Position numbers and translations under genes: made by a program. The notes beneath the pieces are model-generated. The model was not told the origin of the DNA. It saw only the letters and a list, made by a program, of their open reading frames with translations, and made no database searches. From Taeniopygia guttata (Eukaryota > Chordata > Aves > Passeriformes > Estrildidae), in NCBI RefSeq assembly GCF_048771995.1, contig NC_133024.1, positions 22,336,001 to 22,400,000 on the forward strand: a stretch of 64,000 nt of DNA. Direction: 5' to 3'. Shown one piece after another: positions 34,401 to 45,396 of the stretch (positions within the stretch are counted from its first letter, which is position 1; each line of letters starts with the position of its first letter).

Positions 34401-37400
34401 TACCTCCCTGTGATGTGCATTATCCTGAAACAGCCAGTGACAACCTTTTTTCCTCCCATAGTTAAAAGCCGGAAAGCTGCACTGGCATAAAAGATATCTC
34501 TTGTCATACAGTCAAGTTACTCTTTTTAAGTCTAAGCTGGCATCAAAGATGTAACTAATCTCTCAGTAAAAGTGATCTGGGGGTGGGATGCTCATTGCGA
34601 CTCAGAGTACATGAAGGGTTGTTCTTTGGCAGCACTAGAGATTATTTTTAAAACTCATCCATTGTCCTTCACATTTGCCTCTGATTTTTAGACTTCTCTC
34701 CTGAACAGTTGCAGGCAGGTATTTAGGGGCTAATCCTGGGAAAGAAGATTTCCTCTGGGACAATGAACTCTTTATTTCAGACTGCATAAAGTAAGTACTT
34801 TCTGAGAATACTGATATGCCAATAGACAAAACTACATGAGAAGGATTTACCATGTCTTGCTCTAAATCTTGATGATGGTTTACTTCTGCTGTCCTGGGCT
34901 TGTTAACCTCCAGTGGCCTGTCCCCACCTGTCCCCAGTGATACAGCCTCCAGCAGCTGTTGCATCTTTCTCCTTGTCTGCTCCCTCTTCATCTGCAGCTC
35001 TCGCTTTTCCGTCTCCGCTCGGCTCCAGCGCTGCCAGGCCAGAAAGCAGCAGCGCAGGAGGCGTCGCTGGTTGTGCTCCACAGCCAGTCGGGTTTTCCTG
35101 AATGGGAAAGCGTTTGTGTTATTGTTAGCGTTCCGGAACACACATAATCATGGGATATGATTATATGCAGGTGCTTTTATTAAGAGCTCCGGGAATAAGG
35201 GGTCCAGACCCAAATCTGACTCCAACATGGCTTTTGAGCTGAACATATTTTATATTCTATCATTATATAACTTACATATTAATTATTAAACTTATATTGT
35301 TCTATTGTATACATTGACATGAGTTTCTCATGATTTTTCTTAGGTCCCTGACCACAGTTTCTCATGATAATTCTTATGATTAAACGGTAATTATATTTAA
35401 TTACTAAACAATCATCACATCTAACAATTATATCATTTATCGTGTACAGGTGCAGTTCTAGCAAGTACTAGTTCTCCATGTGCTTAGGGTGTTTATTTTC
35501 CAGGGCCTACTAAGCTTATTTTTCCTTTTAACCCTTAATCCCCATGATTTTAAAATCCTTTTACTATCATTATGGCAGAGGTGAGGCTTCTGCCCAGGCA
35601 CAAAGCCACATCACATCCCGAGTCTTTTTGCTGCTTAACTCTGAAGGCCCTCTGAAGTTGTACAGAGCTCCTCCAGGGAGGAGTGGGAGGGCGGAAAGCA
35701 TGCCTGCTATTCTGAATTAAGTTTCACTAGTTCACACTTAGCAATTTCCTGTGGCATCTCTGGGATGCAGGACAGCTGCAAAAGAGGTATCCTGTTCTCT
35801 GGCCAGCTGCGTATGGGGAAGTGACAGTGTCTCACCATTGCAGCCTGCCAGACACCTGTGAAGGGAAGTATCTTCTCTGGATGATAGGGAATTCATCCAA
35901 CAGCCTCCTTAATGAAAGGCACTGGCCAAAATGATCTCTGCTGTACATCTACTGAAACAGCAAATATATTAATCAGGAATAAATTTGGCAACTCATATTC
36001 TCTGGAGTCCAGAGTAAGCCAGGGTGAGTTTTCTAGGAAAGATGCCTACAGAGACTGAGACACAGGCTTGTTGGAAAGTGCTAAAGCTCTTGTTTGCATC
36101 TGTTCTCCTTTTCATCTGTGCCACAACGCCTCTGGCAGACTGCAGGCAGTGTAGCAATTTTCTCAATAAGCTGCTGTTTCCCTCCTGCTGGATAAATGAC
36201 AAGTTCCTTTTACAGTCCCTGATCACTGCTCTGCCCAAGTACAACTGCAGTAGGAGGAATTCCACAGTAAAGGGTCACTACCTGTTTTGATCTTGGAGAT
36301 GAACTTCCAATTGCTCTGTCTCCTGCTCTACTTTCTGGGCCCAAGTATAGTTTCTCCAAGCTCGCAGGGCCTTCAATTGGCATCTCCAGTCAGCAAAGGC
36401 TCTGGCTTTTCCCATTTTAATTCTGTACTCCAGAATGACTTTCAGCCAAGCAGAGAAATATTGCTGCAAGCACTGCATGGGAGAGTTTCAAAAAAACCAA
36501 TGAGCAAGATACAGCCTGTCACACAAATACTGATCCTCTCTGCCCTTTGCCTTTTCTGGCTTTCCTTTCCTCTGGATTCTTTTTATAATCCTCATTTTCA
36601 ACAATTATCTTGAGGATTAAAAAAAAAAAAGTATTGCAGAGCATGTGCAGGTCTTTTACAAAGAACATAAAAGTTTTAGGAAGAGACATCATATCAAGGG
36701 GCTCTATGCTTTGGAGTGAAATGCACTTAGTTCACCAAGTATAAAAGAATGAAATGGGTAAGGAACATACAATTTCTAGAGACAGGGAAAATATTTTCAA
36801 ATCTAGAAGATGTCTGAGATGCTACAGGTAAGAATACATCTGTGAATAACTGCTGCTTTTTTTGAAAAAAAAAAAAAAAAAGATTTTTAACTTAGACAAA
36901 AATCAAAATGCTTCCTAGGGTAAATTTATGACACGGCCTCAGCTCATCCTTGTTCCGGCAAGAAGCCAAACCTTTCCCCTATTGTGTAATTAGACTCGCT
37001 GCCTTTGGGAGTAATTTACATTGTACAGAGCAGCAATTTGCTGTCTAATCTACCCCATAATTCTAGCCCTGTCACTGCAGACACTGTTCATTTTGATCCT
37101 CCAAGTGGGTCAACTTACAAGACTCTGCTGTTCCCCTTTTGTCATAGTGCCTTGTGTTAATTGCATTCCTCTCTTGCTGGAATCTTCAAATGGAGACTTA
37201 CAAAAAGTCAATGCATTAGCTGTTTCTTTCTGCTTTAGGAAAGTAATCAAAATGTCACTATTGCTTAGCTCAGCCAAGCTGTGTCAGTGCTGAATTGTTC
37301 TGTGGTTTCACTCAGGCTTATCTTCACAGCTTAGACTGTGATGGAGAGAGGCTATGTACTGATAAATAGCAGCCAAGCCCAAATTCAGCAGATGGGCAGA

Positions 37401-40400
37401 TGGATTGAACTGTGAGGAGAATCACCATAAAATCTACAGGATTCTTCTGCTGAAAAAAACCCTAGATGTAGACATATAGACATCAATGATGATGACTGCT
37501 CCATTAATTAAAAACATTATGGGATGGATGGCATTCATACCTGCACTCAGGAAATGTATTTCCTTTGCTGAAACTGCTGAGATAATACAAAATTATTCAG
37601 TACTAAAATATCACTCTTTAGTTGTGAATATTTGATACGCATTTAACCCAGAGCTGACCATGGATAATGAAGGTGAAACAAAGGGGTTCCTACTAGGAAT
37701 TATTAAAGTTTGCCTCGAAAGAGCTGTTGCAGTAACACAGAATATCCTACTGCACCTAGTGGAAGGGATCCTTGAGGAACCTCTTATTGTGGATGTGCTG
37801 GCATGCATCAACTCTCAGAGCCACTGCTCAAAATTCATCCCAGGCTGTAGCATTTCTCTTTCCTCTCCCTGGTCCTGAATTAGAGTGTGCACTGTCTTCC
37901 CATGCACACAATAAGGGCTTCTCAGGCCTTTTTTTCTGCCACTTTCCCCTTTTATTTACTTCCTTAAGGGAAAATAAATCTCACTCCATTTCCTCCTCTG
38001 TACATCTCCTTATTTCTTGATTGCAGAAGCCATTATGGTCTCATCTGTCTTGAGAGCCATGTCTTTTCCACAATTCTAAGTGAAATGTCCCACTGAATAC
38101 ACTCGAGACACAGGCCCAGTGGGGTTGGCACCTCAGGATTTCCTGTTCCTAGTCTTGTAAGACACTTTTGGCCCTGCTTTCCTACTTTTCTGGTATCAGG
38201 AGCTTGTTGAAAAAGTAAAAAATTCAGTATAACCAGGACTTTTTACTTCAGGTTTGCAAATGGTAACCAAGGGCAGGTAGTTCAGAGTCTCAGATAAAGA
38301 AAGGTGATGCTCACTCTCTGCTTACTGGTGTGAATCCTGCGCAGCAACTCCAGAGTCTTCCTCTGTTTCTCCTCTCCTTGCTCCTCCCTCTTCAGGACCA
38401 GGGGTGGTGACACAGCAGACACCTCCTGTATTGACAGCTTCTGAGTTTTTTCTTGTCTCTTCCCCTCCCTGGAAAGTGAACAAACACACAGATTTAATAT
38501 CATGATATACTTTTTTTGGCCAATTGTAAGAGAACCACCTCTACAGCTTAGAAATTTGCTGATTATTTTAACTCTGCCTTCTTAAAAACCACCTCTGTAA
38601 TGGTTTGGGGCCCCAGAGATTAAACAGTCCAGTGCATTTCCTAAACATAGAAGGCAGAAGAAAATAGTAAATTATTTCAGTAAATATTTCATTAAAGCAT
38701 TTGTGTAAGAAGATTTAGGATCTCAGGGCTGCTAAAATAAATAAATAGCATCCCTAAAAGGGACATCTCTGTGACAATCTAAGCTCAGCAGAAGAAAACA
38801 AATAATGTCTGCAGAATTCTCAGCCAAAAATGCTCTTTATTCTCTCATAGTAGGGAAAGTATTGCAAGTGCTAGACTTTCAACATAGACTTTTGTTCTTT
38901 TATTTTTTTTTGTGTACTGGCTTTCATGTGGCATTAGATGCTAGCAAGACTGGACGTAGCCACAGAGTTGACAGAGAGAATGCACAGTGGTGCAAACACT
39001 CTGCTACTTTGTGATTCAGTGCACCTACTGTAATGGCTGAGGGGAGGATAACAATATCCTTAGTACACCTTCCCACTCATGAAAAACTCTGCCACTGATG
39101 TTGGTAACAGAGGACTAAATGGCTTTTGTAGAGTTCAAAGTCACAACAGCTGTTTTGTTAGGAATGACCACTGCTCTTATATTTAACAAAAAGACCTTAT
39201 AAGTGGTTTTCATCTCTCCACACCCCCCACACCCTTCCTTACATTCTCCAAACTTTTGCCATGGTGTACTTCTTCTCAGCCATTTCCTTTCTTAGCTTCA
39301 CTATTTCCCTCTGGATCTTCTCTTCCTCTTTCTTAGCCTGCAGGGCCTTTTTTCTGTCCTCCTCCTGTGCTTGGAGCCTGGCCTCAGACAGAATTGCTTT
39401 CTTCAGGGACTCTTCTTGTCTCTGAAGCTCTAAAGCCTTCTGATGTCTCATTCGGTTTTCTTTCACCTGGGCAGGAGAAAATTGGCAAAAGTCAAAGCAA
39501 ACACGAAAGGCTGAAGAATTTGAAGTTCACTGTACACTGCCAGGGTAGGTCACAATCCACCTTTCACATTAAGCAAGAAACCTTATCCATAGCAGACTCA
39601 CTGGAGAGACTGTGCTCTTGACCAGCAAAACACTCCATGTGAGAGAGTGAAATTAAATCAATATTCCTTAATGGCAGCAAACTCAGAGCTGACAGCTGTG
39701 GCAGCTCTTCCCGTCAGTCTTCAGAGAAAGGGGGAAAACCTGAACAGTTTTAGTGAAAGCTGACTGTGCAAGCTACTGCTGAAAGGCTGATGTGCACATG
39801 GAGATGCAGTAAAGTTTCAGCTGAACTGTGGAAGGGTATCTTTGGGTAGTTGCTTCCAAGTCAGAGATTATTGCAGGCTCTGAGAGAATACTGGGGATGT
39901 ATCACTGAGCATTTACTCTAATCCTATAATCCTCCACCTTATTCCTTTTAACTGAGCTGCCTTGCTGCTCACCTGCTTGTGTCTGAGCTCCATGATTATT
40001 CGTGGATCTGCAAGTTTGTTTTTTTCCTTGATCTCTTCAAGTCTAAGATGTTTCGCTATCCCATAGTTCACAGCTTCACTCTGCAAAAGATGCTGGAGGT
40101 ATTTCTGGACAGAGGAACTTTCCATTTCACATTCCAGATAGCTGCATAAGTCTGAAATGAGAAATTCAGATTATCTCAGGCTAGTCTGAAATGAATAAAC
40201 CCTTCTGTCTCAGATCACAAAGCCTAATGTAATTAAAGGGATCATTTCCCCAGACTGTGAATGCATTTCTGATGAACATGGACACACTGACTGCACTCCA
40301 TTTATCCCCAGAGTGATAATCAGTCTCCCACTGAACACCCTAGAGCAGTAACAATGTTTCATCCATTTTTTACTGTCTTGCCTCTGAGCATCTCAAATGG

Positions 40401-43400
40401 CTGTATAAACTTGACAGGCCTCAAAAATACCTGTTCACAAAAGAAAAAAAAAATCTCTTTTACAAAGGGAGACATTGAATGTTTATGAGTCACATTTATG
40501 TAGCCCTACAGCAAGATGCTTTAAAGATCTGGGGGACAAAACCATCACATTTAATCTTGTTTCTATTGAGTCCACTGTCCTGGCTTCAAAACAACTGTTA
40601 CCTTTCAGTCTTTCAGACAAACCATAAGGCCTGACCTCCTTCCCCAGCAGACCCTGAGGGAGGAAACCAGGACCTGCTTTGCAGTCCTCTCACCATCAAA
40701 GTGCTCATATTTTGGAGGGGCTGCAGAAGGCTCTTCCTGAAGGACAGAGTCAACTTCCTCTTCTCCATCGCTCAGCTCCAGTTGCAGCTGGGACTTCATC
40801 CAGTTACGGAGCAGCTCCTGGGCTACCACGAAGAAAGAGACTGATGACTTCACTTGCTTAGAAAAAACATATGGCTAAGTGTAAACTAGCAATCGTCTGG
40901 GATATTTATATCACATTCTAGGAATGACTGAAACCTGATATGCAACAGAAAATGCAATAAAGCTAATAGTTCTGTTCTTATCTTCTTGATCTGTAAAAGA
41001 ACAAGAGAAGGTGGCAAACTTTTTCCCTGTCATGTTTATCAGAAATTAATTCTTCTCCACCTCATTTTTACTATGATTCTACAGGCATTTAGATCACTTG
41101 TGATTATTTTCTAGCATTTATCAAGGAGATGGAATTCACATGAGGTCATTAATACTTTAGATAGCTTTCATATGTTTTGCCACTGCACTTGCAGACACTT
41201 AGATGGTTTCCACATGCGCAGGCTAGGCTGTCATATGCTAAATTCAAAAGAACCACTGTTTGGACAAACTTTTGCTTCATGTGTACGGGTTAACCCTTTG
41301 CAAGTGCCACAGAAACAATTACAAATCTGTCAGGTGGCAAACTTCACCTGGAACTCAAGGTCATGGGTGCAGCTACAGGAATGCACCTATGATGGATGTG
41401 GTACTCCTCAGTGAGCTCAAATGCCTAATGAACATCTGTGATAAAAAAATAACAATTCCTTTTTCAGAGTTTCTTCTCAAAAGCAAGGTCAGCTCATGTG
41501 TCTGCTGCCTCAACAAACCAGCTGGCTTTGCAGTATGGGCCAAGCTGCATGAGCCAAGCTGCTCCTGAAGCAGGACACAGGCCTGTAAACTGCAAGGCAT
41601 CAGGAGCAGCCCCACAAGAAGCAGAACCACCCTCAGCCATCCATGTGGTGAGGATGGACAAAGAGCTGGGATCCCAGCAGCCACTCCAGCAGGAGTCATG
41701 ACACAGTGTAAGACACACAGTCAATGGACAGGAGCAAGCAGCTGCTCCTCATACCCACTGCTAACACACAGTGAAAGATGCTCCCTGGTATTTCTAAGGC
41801 AATAAAGCCTTTTTCAAACTTTCTTTGAAAATGGTGAGTTTTTTGAAGAAAACATAAATCTAATGTTTGTTGTCCTTCAAATCACTTTTATTCTCTTTCA
41901 TAATCTCTCCAGCCAGATCAGGAGCAGGGAAATATATCTGATAACAGAAAGAAGAGCAGAAAACAACTTGCCACTTGGGGAAGGGTTACTTTTTTGACTG
42001 GGGTTTGTGATTTTCTTGTAACTAGAGTAAAAGTCTGTCACTTCTCTTTACAAAGTGCGCTTTGTGTAGATACTACCATTAACTATTGTAATAATGGATT
42101 CCAGGTGAAAGAATTTCAGTTGAGCTAGGAGCAATTCCGAGGGACTGGTAGCTATAATAAGGAAAATTCTAGCAGAGAAGGGCAAACAAAAATAATAAAG
42201 AAACATGAGGAAAGCAAGCAACCTTTCCACCAAAGGAAAAGACAAGGCTTTTCACCACAGCAAAGACAGCTCCTTTGGAGCCATTGGCTAATACATTCAG
42301 ACAGTGCACTGTAAGCAGGTAAGTGCATTCCATGCTGTTAGCTGAACCCTTGATGATTACAAATGAAAAAGCTGACTTCCTGGATTGAAGTGGATGCTTT
42401 TAAGATGTGTCATCATCTGGTTCTGTAATGCTGACTTTTGATTCTTAAAAGAATGGTTAACTCAGTTTTTAAAATACTGTCTCCTCTCAGCTTTTTACAC
42501 TGCAGACACATTTCTAGCACTGATGGGTGATAATTTCCCTTCTTTTTGTTTTTGAAACCTACCACAGCTTTACTTTCAAACTTCAGCAAGCACTTTTAGC
42601 TGCAGGCTTTACAAAATAAATATTTATTTAGGTAACTAGTGAGGAAAACTTTGCATGGGAATCAAAACAAAAACACAGTTATTTATAGATGTGAAATTTA
42701 CACAGAGCTACTCCACAAACTCCATTTTCAGGACTACTCTGTTATCATAAACATGTCAGGTGATTTCACCTGGTTGTAATGCACTAACTTGGTTTTGACC
42801 ATACAGTGCATCTTCAAGGGCAGTTCTTATCCTTGTTTTGACCTTGGTATCTCCAGGAGACAGAGAGTTAATCTTTCTCTCAGGTATGCCATTCAAGATC
42901 TGCCTTGAACTCCAGCAATTGGTCCTTCTTATGCTTTTCTCCATTAGATGAAAGACATCTTACTATAAACTGTTTCTTGTGAACTTAAGCTTTGCAAGAG
43001 CCTATTTAGGTCAGAACAACAAAGCTGGATCAAGAACAATTCATTTTAGGCATCTTGTGGCAAGCAGAATTTTACCTCACCTTCGTCACAGGCCTCACGA
43101 TGAACTTGCAGCCGTTCTGCAGTTTCCAAACTTGTCACAGGACCCCAAGGCCGATGTGCACACCTTGACTTTTGAAGGGAAAAAGCTTCAGAGACACCAT
43201 ACTCAGAGGCTCGGTCCACTCTCTTAAATTAAAGAAAGGAAAACATTTCTAAGGACATTTATTTTTATACTTCCGATATCCACATTTTTCCTCCAGACAG
43301 CAAAAAGAATGGGAATGTAACACAAAAGCATAGATGTTATAAAGGAATAGATTTTTTTTTTTTTTAATGCTTTTCTACAACTGCTTGATCTGCTTGATAA

Positions 43401-45358
43401 ACTGGACTTAGATGTCATTAGGGAATAAACACTCATTTGGCAATTAGTGCCAAACACAAAGACTGGAGAACACAGAGGGAATAGAAACACTCAGCACCTG
43501 GGGGCTGGATGGAGACTTGCTGAGCTGGTGCCCAGCAACCAGCAACTATAAAATTTGATATCAACTTTTTGTCATAGCCAGTCTGAGAGGATTTCTGTCC
43601 CATATTCATCTTTCTAAAATGCTAATGGTCCTGACGTGTCACTGTGTTTTCACAAGTAACACCTGTGCCCCAGACAGTCCAGATTTCTGAACTCCTTCCC
43701 TCTGTGCTGCTGCCAGAGGTCCAGGATGCTGCCTGAGGAAGCAGATACACACTCCTACCTGCCACAAGAAGCAGGCTGAAGGTTGGGAGCATGGGTGTGC
43801 CCAAGGAAGCAAAACAAATGGAACCTCACCCTAGAATCCATTTTCAATGATGAGGTGATTGCAGGTGCAGGACACAGTGCTTTGGGGTAAATCTCTTGTA
43901 TTGCTTGCCCTAAGAACCTATAGCACTCCTCAACAGCAAGTTTTTTTGTGTTGGGTTTTATGCATAGCAACAAAACACCTTATTCTTCATAGAATTTGGA
44001 TTAGAAGGTACCTTTACAGGTCATTTAGTCCAGCCTCCTTGGCATGAGCAGGGACATCTTTGATAACACTAAGTTGGATGGGAATGTTGCTCTAGTTGAT
44101 GGCAGGAAGGCTCTGCATTAGGGTTTGAACAGGCTGGATTGATGGGCTAAGGCAAATTGCATGTGCCAGGTCCTGCACTGGGGTCACAACAACCCCAGGC
44201 AGCACCACAGGCTGGGGGAAGAGTGGCTGGAAAGCTGCCTGGCAGAAAAGGACCTGGGGGGGCTGGCTGACAGCAGCTGAACACGAGCCAGTGTGTGCTC
44301 AGGTGGCCACGAAGGCCAATGACATCCTAGTCTGTACCAGCAATAGTGTGGCCAGCAGGACCAGGGCAGGGATTGTCCCCCTGTACTTGGCACTGGTGAG
44401 GCTGCCTTGAGTCCTGTGTCCACTTTTGTCTCCCTAAACTCAGGAAAGACTCTGAGGTGTGTATTCAGAAGTCAAAGCTGCTGAAGGATCTAGAGGAGCA
44501 GCTGAGGGAACTGGGATTGTTTAGAGTTGAGAAATGGAAGCTCAGGGGTGAACTTGTCACTCTACAACCATCTGAAAGGAGGATGTAGCCAGGTGGGGGT
44601 TGGTCTCTCATCCCATGTAATAAGTGACAGGATAAGGGGGAATAGCTTCTAGTTTTGTTATGGTATATTTAGATTAGATATTAGGAAAAATCTCTTCACT
44701 GAAAGGGAGACCAGGCATTGGAACAGGCTGCCCAGAAAGAGGTTGAGTCACTATCCCTGGAAGTGTTCAAAAGCCCTGTGGATGTGGCACGTGGGGTCAC
44801 AGTTTGGTGGTGAACGGGGTGGTGCTGGATTAATGGTTGGGGCTCAATGATCTTAGAGGTCTTTTCCAACCTTAATGATTCTGTGATCTTCAGCCATCTC
44901 AGGTTACTGAGAGCCCCGTCTAGCCTGATCCTGAATATCACTGCCCAAGTTATTCAGCCTTGGCCCATTGTTCCAAGCTACCCAAACCACGGCAGGGACT
45001 AAGGAAAACCACAGCGCTCCAACCTCCCGTGCCTCTTCCCGAACCCGAGTTTCACAATGCCAACTTCGGCGCCTTTCGCTCGACTCCAGCGCGACTTCCC
45101 ACCCGCCGGCAAAGCCGCACGGCCCCGGAAACCTCATCCGCGATCCTGACCGCGCCGTGCCGAGTGCCCGCGATCCCAGGGAAGTGGGATCGCAGGGAAG
45201 CGTGCCGCCGCCGGCGCCCCCCGAGGCACTGAGGCGGGCGGGCCGCGCTCCCCCGCCGCGCCCGTTACCTGCGGGAGGCGCTGCCCGCGGGGCGGCCCCG
45301 GCCCCGGCCGCAGCCCCGGCCCCGGCCCCGCCGCCCGCCGCCCGCCGCTCTCGGCCAT
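25302..45358 (-). CDS. CCDC191: CCDC191 coiled-coil protein, complete, fifteen exons
   Basis: The molecular role is poorly known. Exons in coding order: 45358-45269, 43222-43081, 40822-40694, 40151-39973, 39466-39243, 38468-38315, 36472-36282, 35097-34851, 33526-33049, 30917-30835, 29786-29685, 28776-28633, 27595-27443, 27057-26903 and 25434-25302. The sum is 2604 bases (867 aa plus stop), with phase closed throughout. Residues about 181-254 and 540-720 are charged coiled coils. Seven short motifs with an aromatic or cysteine three residues before Trp (for example [27 protein letters not shown]) fall near residues 315, 345, 391, 739, 770, 800 and 834, resembling Sfi1 repeats. [23 protein letters not shown] and [12 protein letters not shown] match mammalian CCDC191 (KIAA1407) as I recall it. 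It shares a promoter with QTRT2, and introns hold a solo LTR and CR1 copies. Confidence 0.94.
26903..27057 (-). CDS. CCDC191: CCDC191 exon 14, Trp motif
   Basis: Encodes [33 protein letters not shown] and LKIAAEHSN. Acceptor CTCCCCAG, donor AA|GTGAGT. Confidence 0.93.
27443..27595 (-). CDS. CCDC191: CCDC191 exon 13, Trp motifs
   Basis: Encodes [20 protein letters not shown] and [16 protein letters not shown], two Sfi1-like motifs about 31 residues apart. Acceptor AACTCAG, donor AAAG|GTTGGC. Confidence 0.92.
28633..28776 (-). CDS. CCDC191: CCDC191 exon 12
   Basis: Encodes [36 protein letters not shown] and REQTKENLV. Acceptor TATTGCAG, donor GTAAGT; phase 0. Confidence 0.94.
29685..29786 (-). 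CDS. CCDC191: CCDC191 exon 11, coiled coil
   Basis: Encodes [20 protein letters not shown] and [14 protein letters not shown]. Acceptor ATTCAAG, donor GTGACC; both ends phase 0. Confidence 0.92.
29996..30016 (+). repeat. (CTAT)n microsatellite
   Basis: A short imperfect tract of CTAT/ATCT units in a CCDC191 intron. Confidence 0.8.
30767..30804. repeat. perfect 14-bp hairpin in CCDC191 intron
   Basis: TCTTGTAACTGGAA at 30767-30780 is the reverse complement of TTCCAGTTACAAGA at 30791-30804, with a 10-nt loop. It lies about 30 bp from the exon 10 donor, so the nascent transcript could fold there. Confidence 0.88.
30835..30917 (-). CDS. CCDC191: CCDC191 exon 10, coiled coil
   Basis: Encodes [20 protein letters not shown] and RKAEEKL. 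Acceptor TTTCTGCAG, donor TTG|GTAAGG. A perfect hairpin lies about 30 bp into the next intron. Confidence 0.92.
30918..33048. other. CCDC191 intron between exons 9 and 10
   Basis: No exon, repeat family or RNA gene recognised. A 172-codon open frame on the plus strand (32136-32654) has no family resemblance. Confidence 0.5.
33049..33526 (-). CDS. CCDC191: CCDC191 exon 9, largest exon
   Basis: Encodes [57 protein letters not shown] and a Gln-rich coiled coil, ending PSIKQ. The donor is CAGG|GTCAGT, chosen because it alone keeps phase with exon 10. An upstream GTATAT at 33071 would shift the frame. Confidence 0.85.
34851..35097 (-). CDS. CCDC191: CCDC191 exon 8
   Basis: Encodes [20 protein letters not shown] followed by a basic helix ([20 protein letters not shown]). 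The acceptor CCATTCAG lies only 25 nt from a solo LTR inserted in the same orientation. Donor ATG|GTAAAT. Confidence 0.93.
35123..35426 (-). mobile_element. solo LTR of an avian endogenous retrovirus
   Basis: A 304-bp unit bounded by TGTTAG and CTAACA inverted ends (TG...CA). It is flanked by GTTAT and ATTAT, a probable 5-bp target duplication. Read on the minus strand it carries AATAAAAGCACC near its 3' end, the usual LTR polyadenylation signal, after an AT-rich U3-like part. No internal retroviral genes adjoin it, so it is a solo LTR, and it looks whole. A 5-bp duplication would fit an ERVL-like class, but the family is not certain. It lies in the same sense as CCDC191, 25 bp from the exon 8 acceptor. 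Confidence 0.78.
36282..36472 (-). CDS. CCDC191: CCDC191 exon 7, first Trp motifs
   Basis: Encodes [20 protein letters not shown] then [20 protein letters not shown]. It carries two Sfi1-like motifs. Acceptor CATGCAG, donor AACAG|GTAGTG. Confidence 0.93.
36473..38314. other. CCDC191 intron between exons 6 and 7
   Basis: Intron sequence with an A run at about 36.86 kb. No exon or named repeat recognised. Confidence 0.5.
38315..38468 (-). CDS. CCDC191: CCDC191 exon 6
   Basis: Encodes [20 protein letters not shown] and [20 protein letters not shown]. The donor is AGA|GTGAGC; the nearer A|GTAAGC would break phase with exon 7. Confidence 0.85.
39243..39466 (-). CDS. CCDC191: CCDC191 exon 5, coiled coil
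   Basis: Encodes [20 protein letters not shown] and a Glu/Lys/Arg-rich helix, [20 protein letters not shown], typical of a long coiled coil. Donor AAT|GTAAGG, phase 2. Confidence 0.95.
39973..40151 (-). CDS. CCDC191: CCDC191 exon 4
   Basis: Encodes [31 protein letters not shown] and [12 protein letters not shown]. Acceptor ATTTCAG, donor GTGAGC. Confidence 0.94.
40694..40822 (-). CDS. CCDC191: CCDC191 exon 3
   Basis: Encodes [20 protein letters not shown], an acidic stretch and PPKYEHFD. Acceptor GTGGTAG, donor GTGAGA, phase 1 on both sides. Confidence 0.92.
40823..43080. other. CCDC191 intron between exons 2 and 3
   Basis: The largest CCDC191 intron by coordinates here. The ACDE|AQE junction is continuous in the mammalian protein, so no missing exon is expected. 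Nothing else recognised. Confidence 0.5.
43081..43222 (-). CDS. CCDC191: CCDC191 exon 2
   Basis: Encodes [20 protein letters not shown] and ends [14 protein letters not shown]. The acceptor is AATTTAAG. The ACDE|AQE junction matches the mammalian protein. Confidence 0.9.
43988..44092 (-). repeat. CR1 LINE, 3' end, outer copy split by insertion
   Basis: Read on the minus strand it ends in the CR1 tail; on the plus strand it shows 'catagaatttggattagaag' and 'gagcagggacatcttt'. The sequence that normally continues this copy reappears at 44890. A younger CR1 in the opposite orientation lies between. Confidence 0.75.
44093..44889 (+). repeat. CR1 LINE, longest copy, inserted in another CR1
   Basis: About 800 bp of CR1 3' sequence: 'acaggctggattgatgggct', 'gtcctgcactggggtcacaa', 'aaaaggacctgggggggctg', 'ggaacaggctgcccag', then the tail 'ccaaccttaatgattctgtg'. 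It is 5' truncated and non-coding. It lies in CCDC191 intron 1, opposite to that gene. Confidence 0.9.
44890..45005 (-). repeat. CR1 LINE, remainder of outer copy
   Basis: 'caggttactgagagccccgt' and 'ctagcctgatcctgaat' are the reverse-strand CR1 text that should follow the 43988-44092 fragment. The far boundary near 45005 is fuzzy. It ends about 200 bp from the CpG island. Confidence 0.65.
45269..45358 (-). CDS. CCDC191: CCDC191 exon 1
   Basis: Encodes 30 residues, [20 protein letters not shown] onward, rich in Gly, Pro and Arg. The ATG has a strong context (GCCATGG). Donor CGCAG|GTAACG, phase 0. There is no family motif in this exon; support is context, CpG island and phase. Confidence 0.8.
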
Positions 45359-45396
45359 GGCAACGGCAGGCGGAGCCCGCCCGCCGGCGCCCGGTG

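Noticed and set aside
42756-42944. 62-codon minus-strand frame in CCDC191 intron 2, considered as an extra exon
   Set aside because: The flanking exons already join in phase, and the ACDE|AQE junction is continuous in the mammalian protein.
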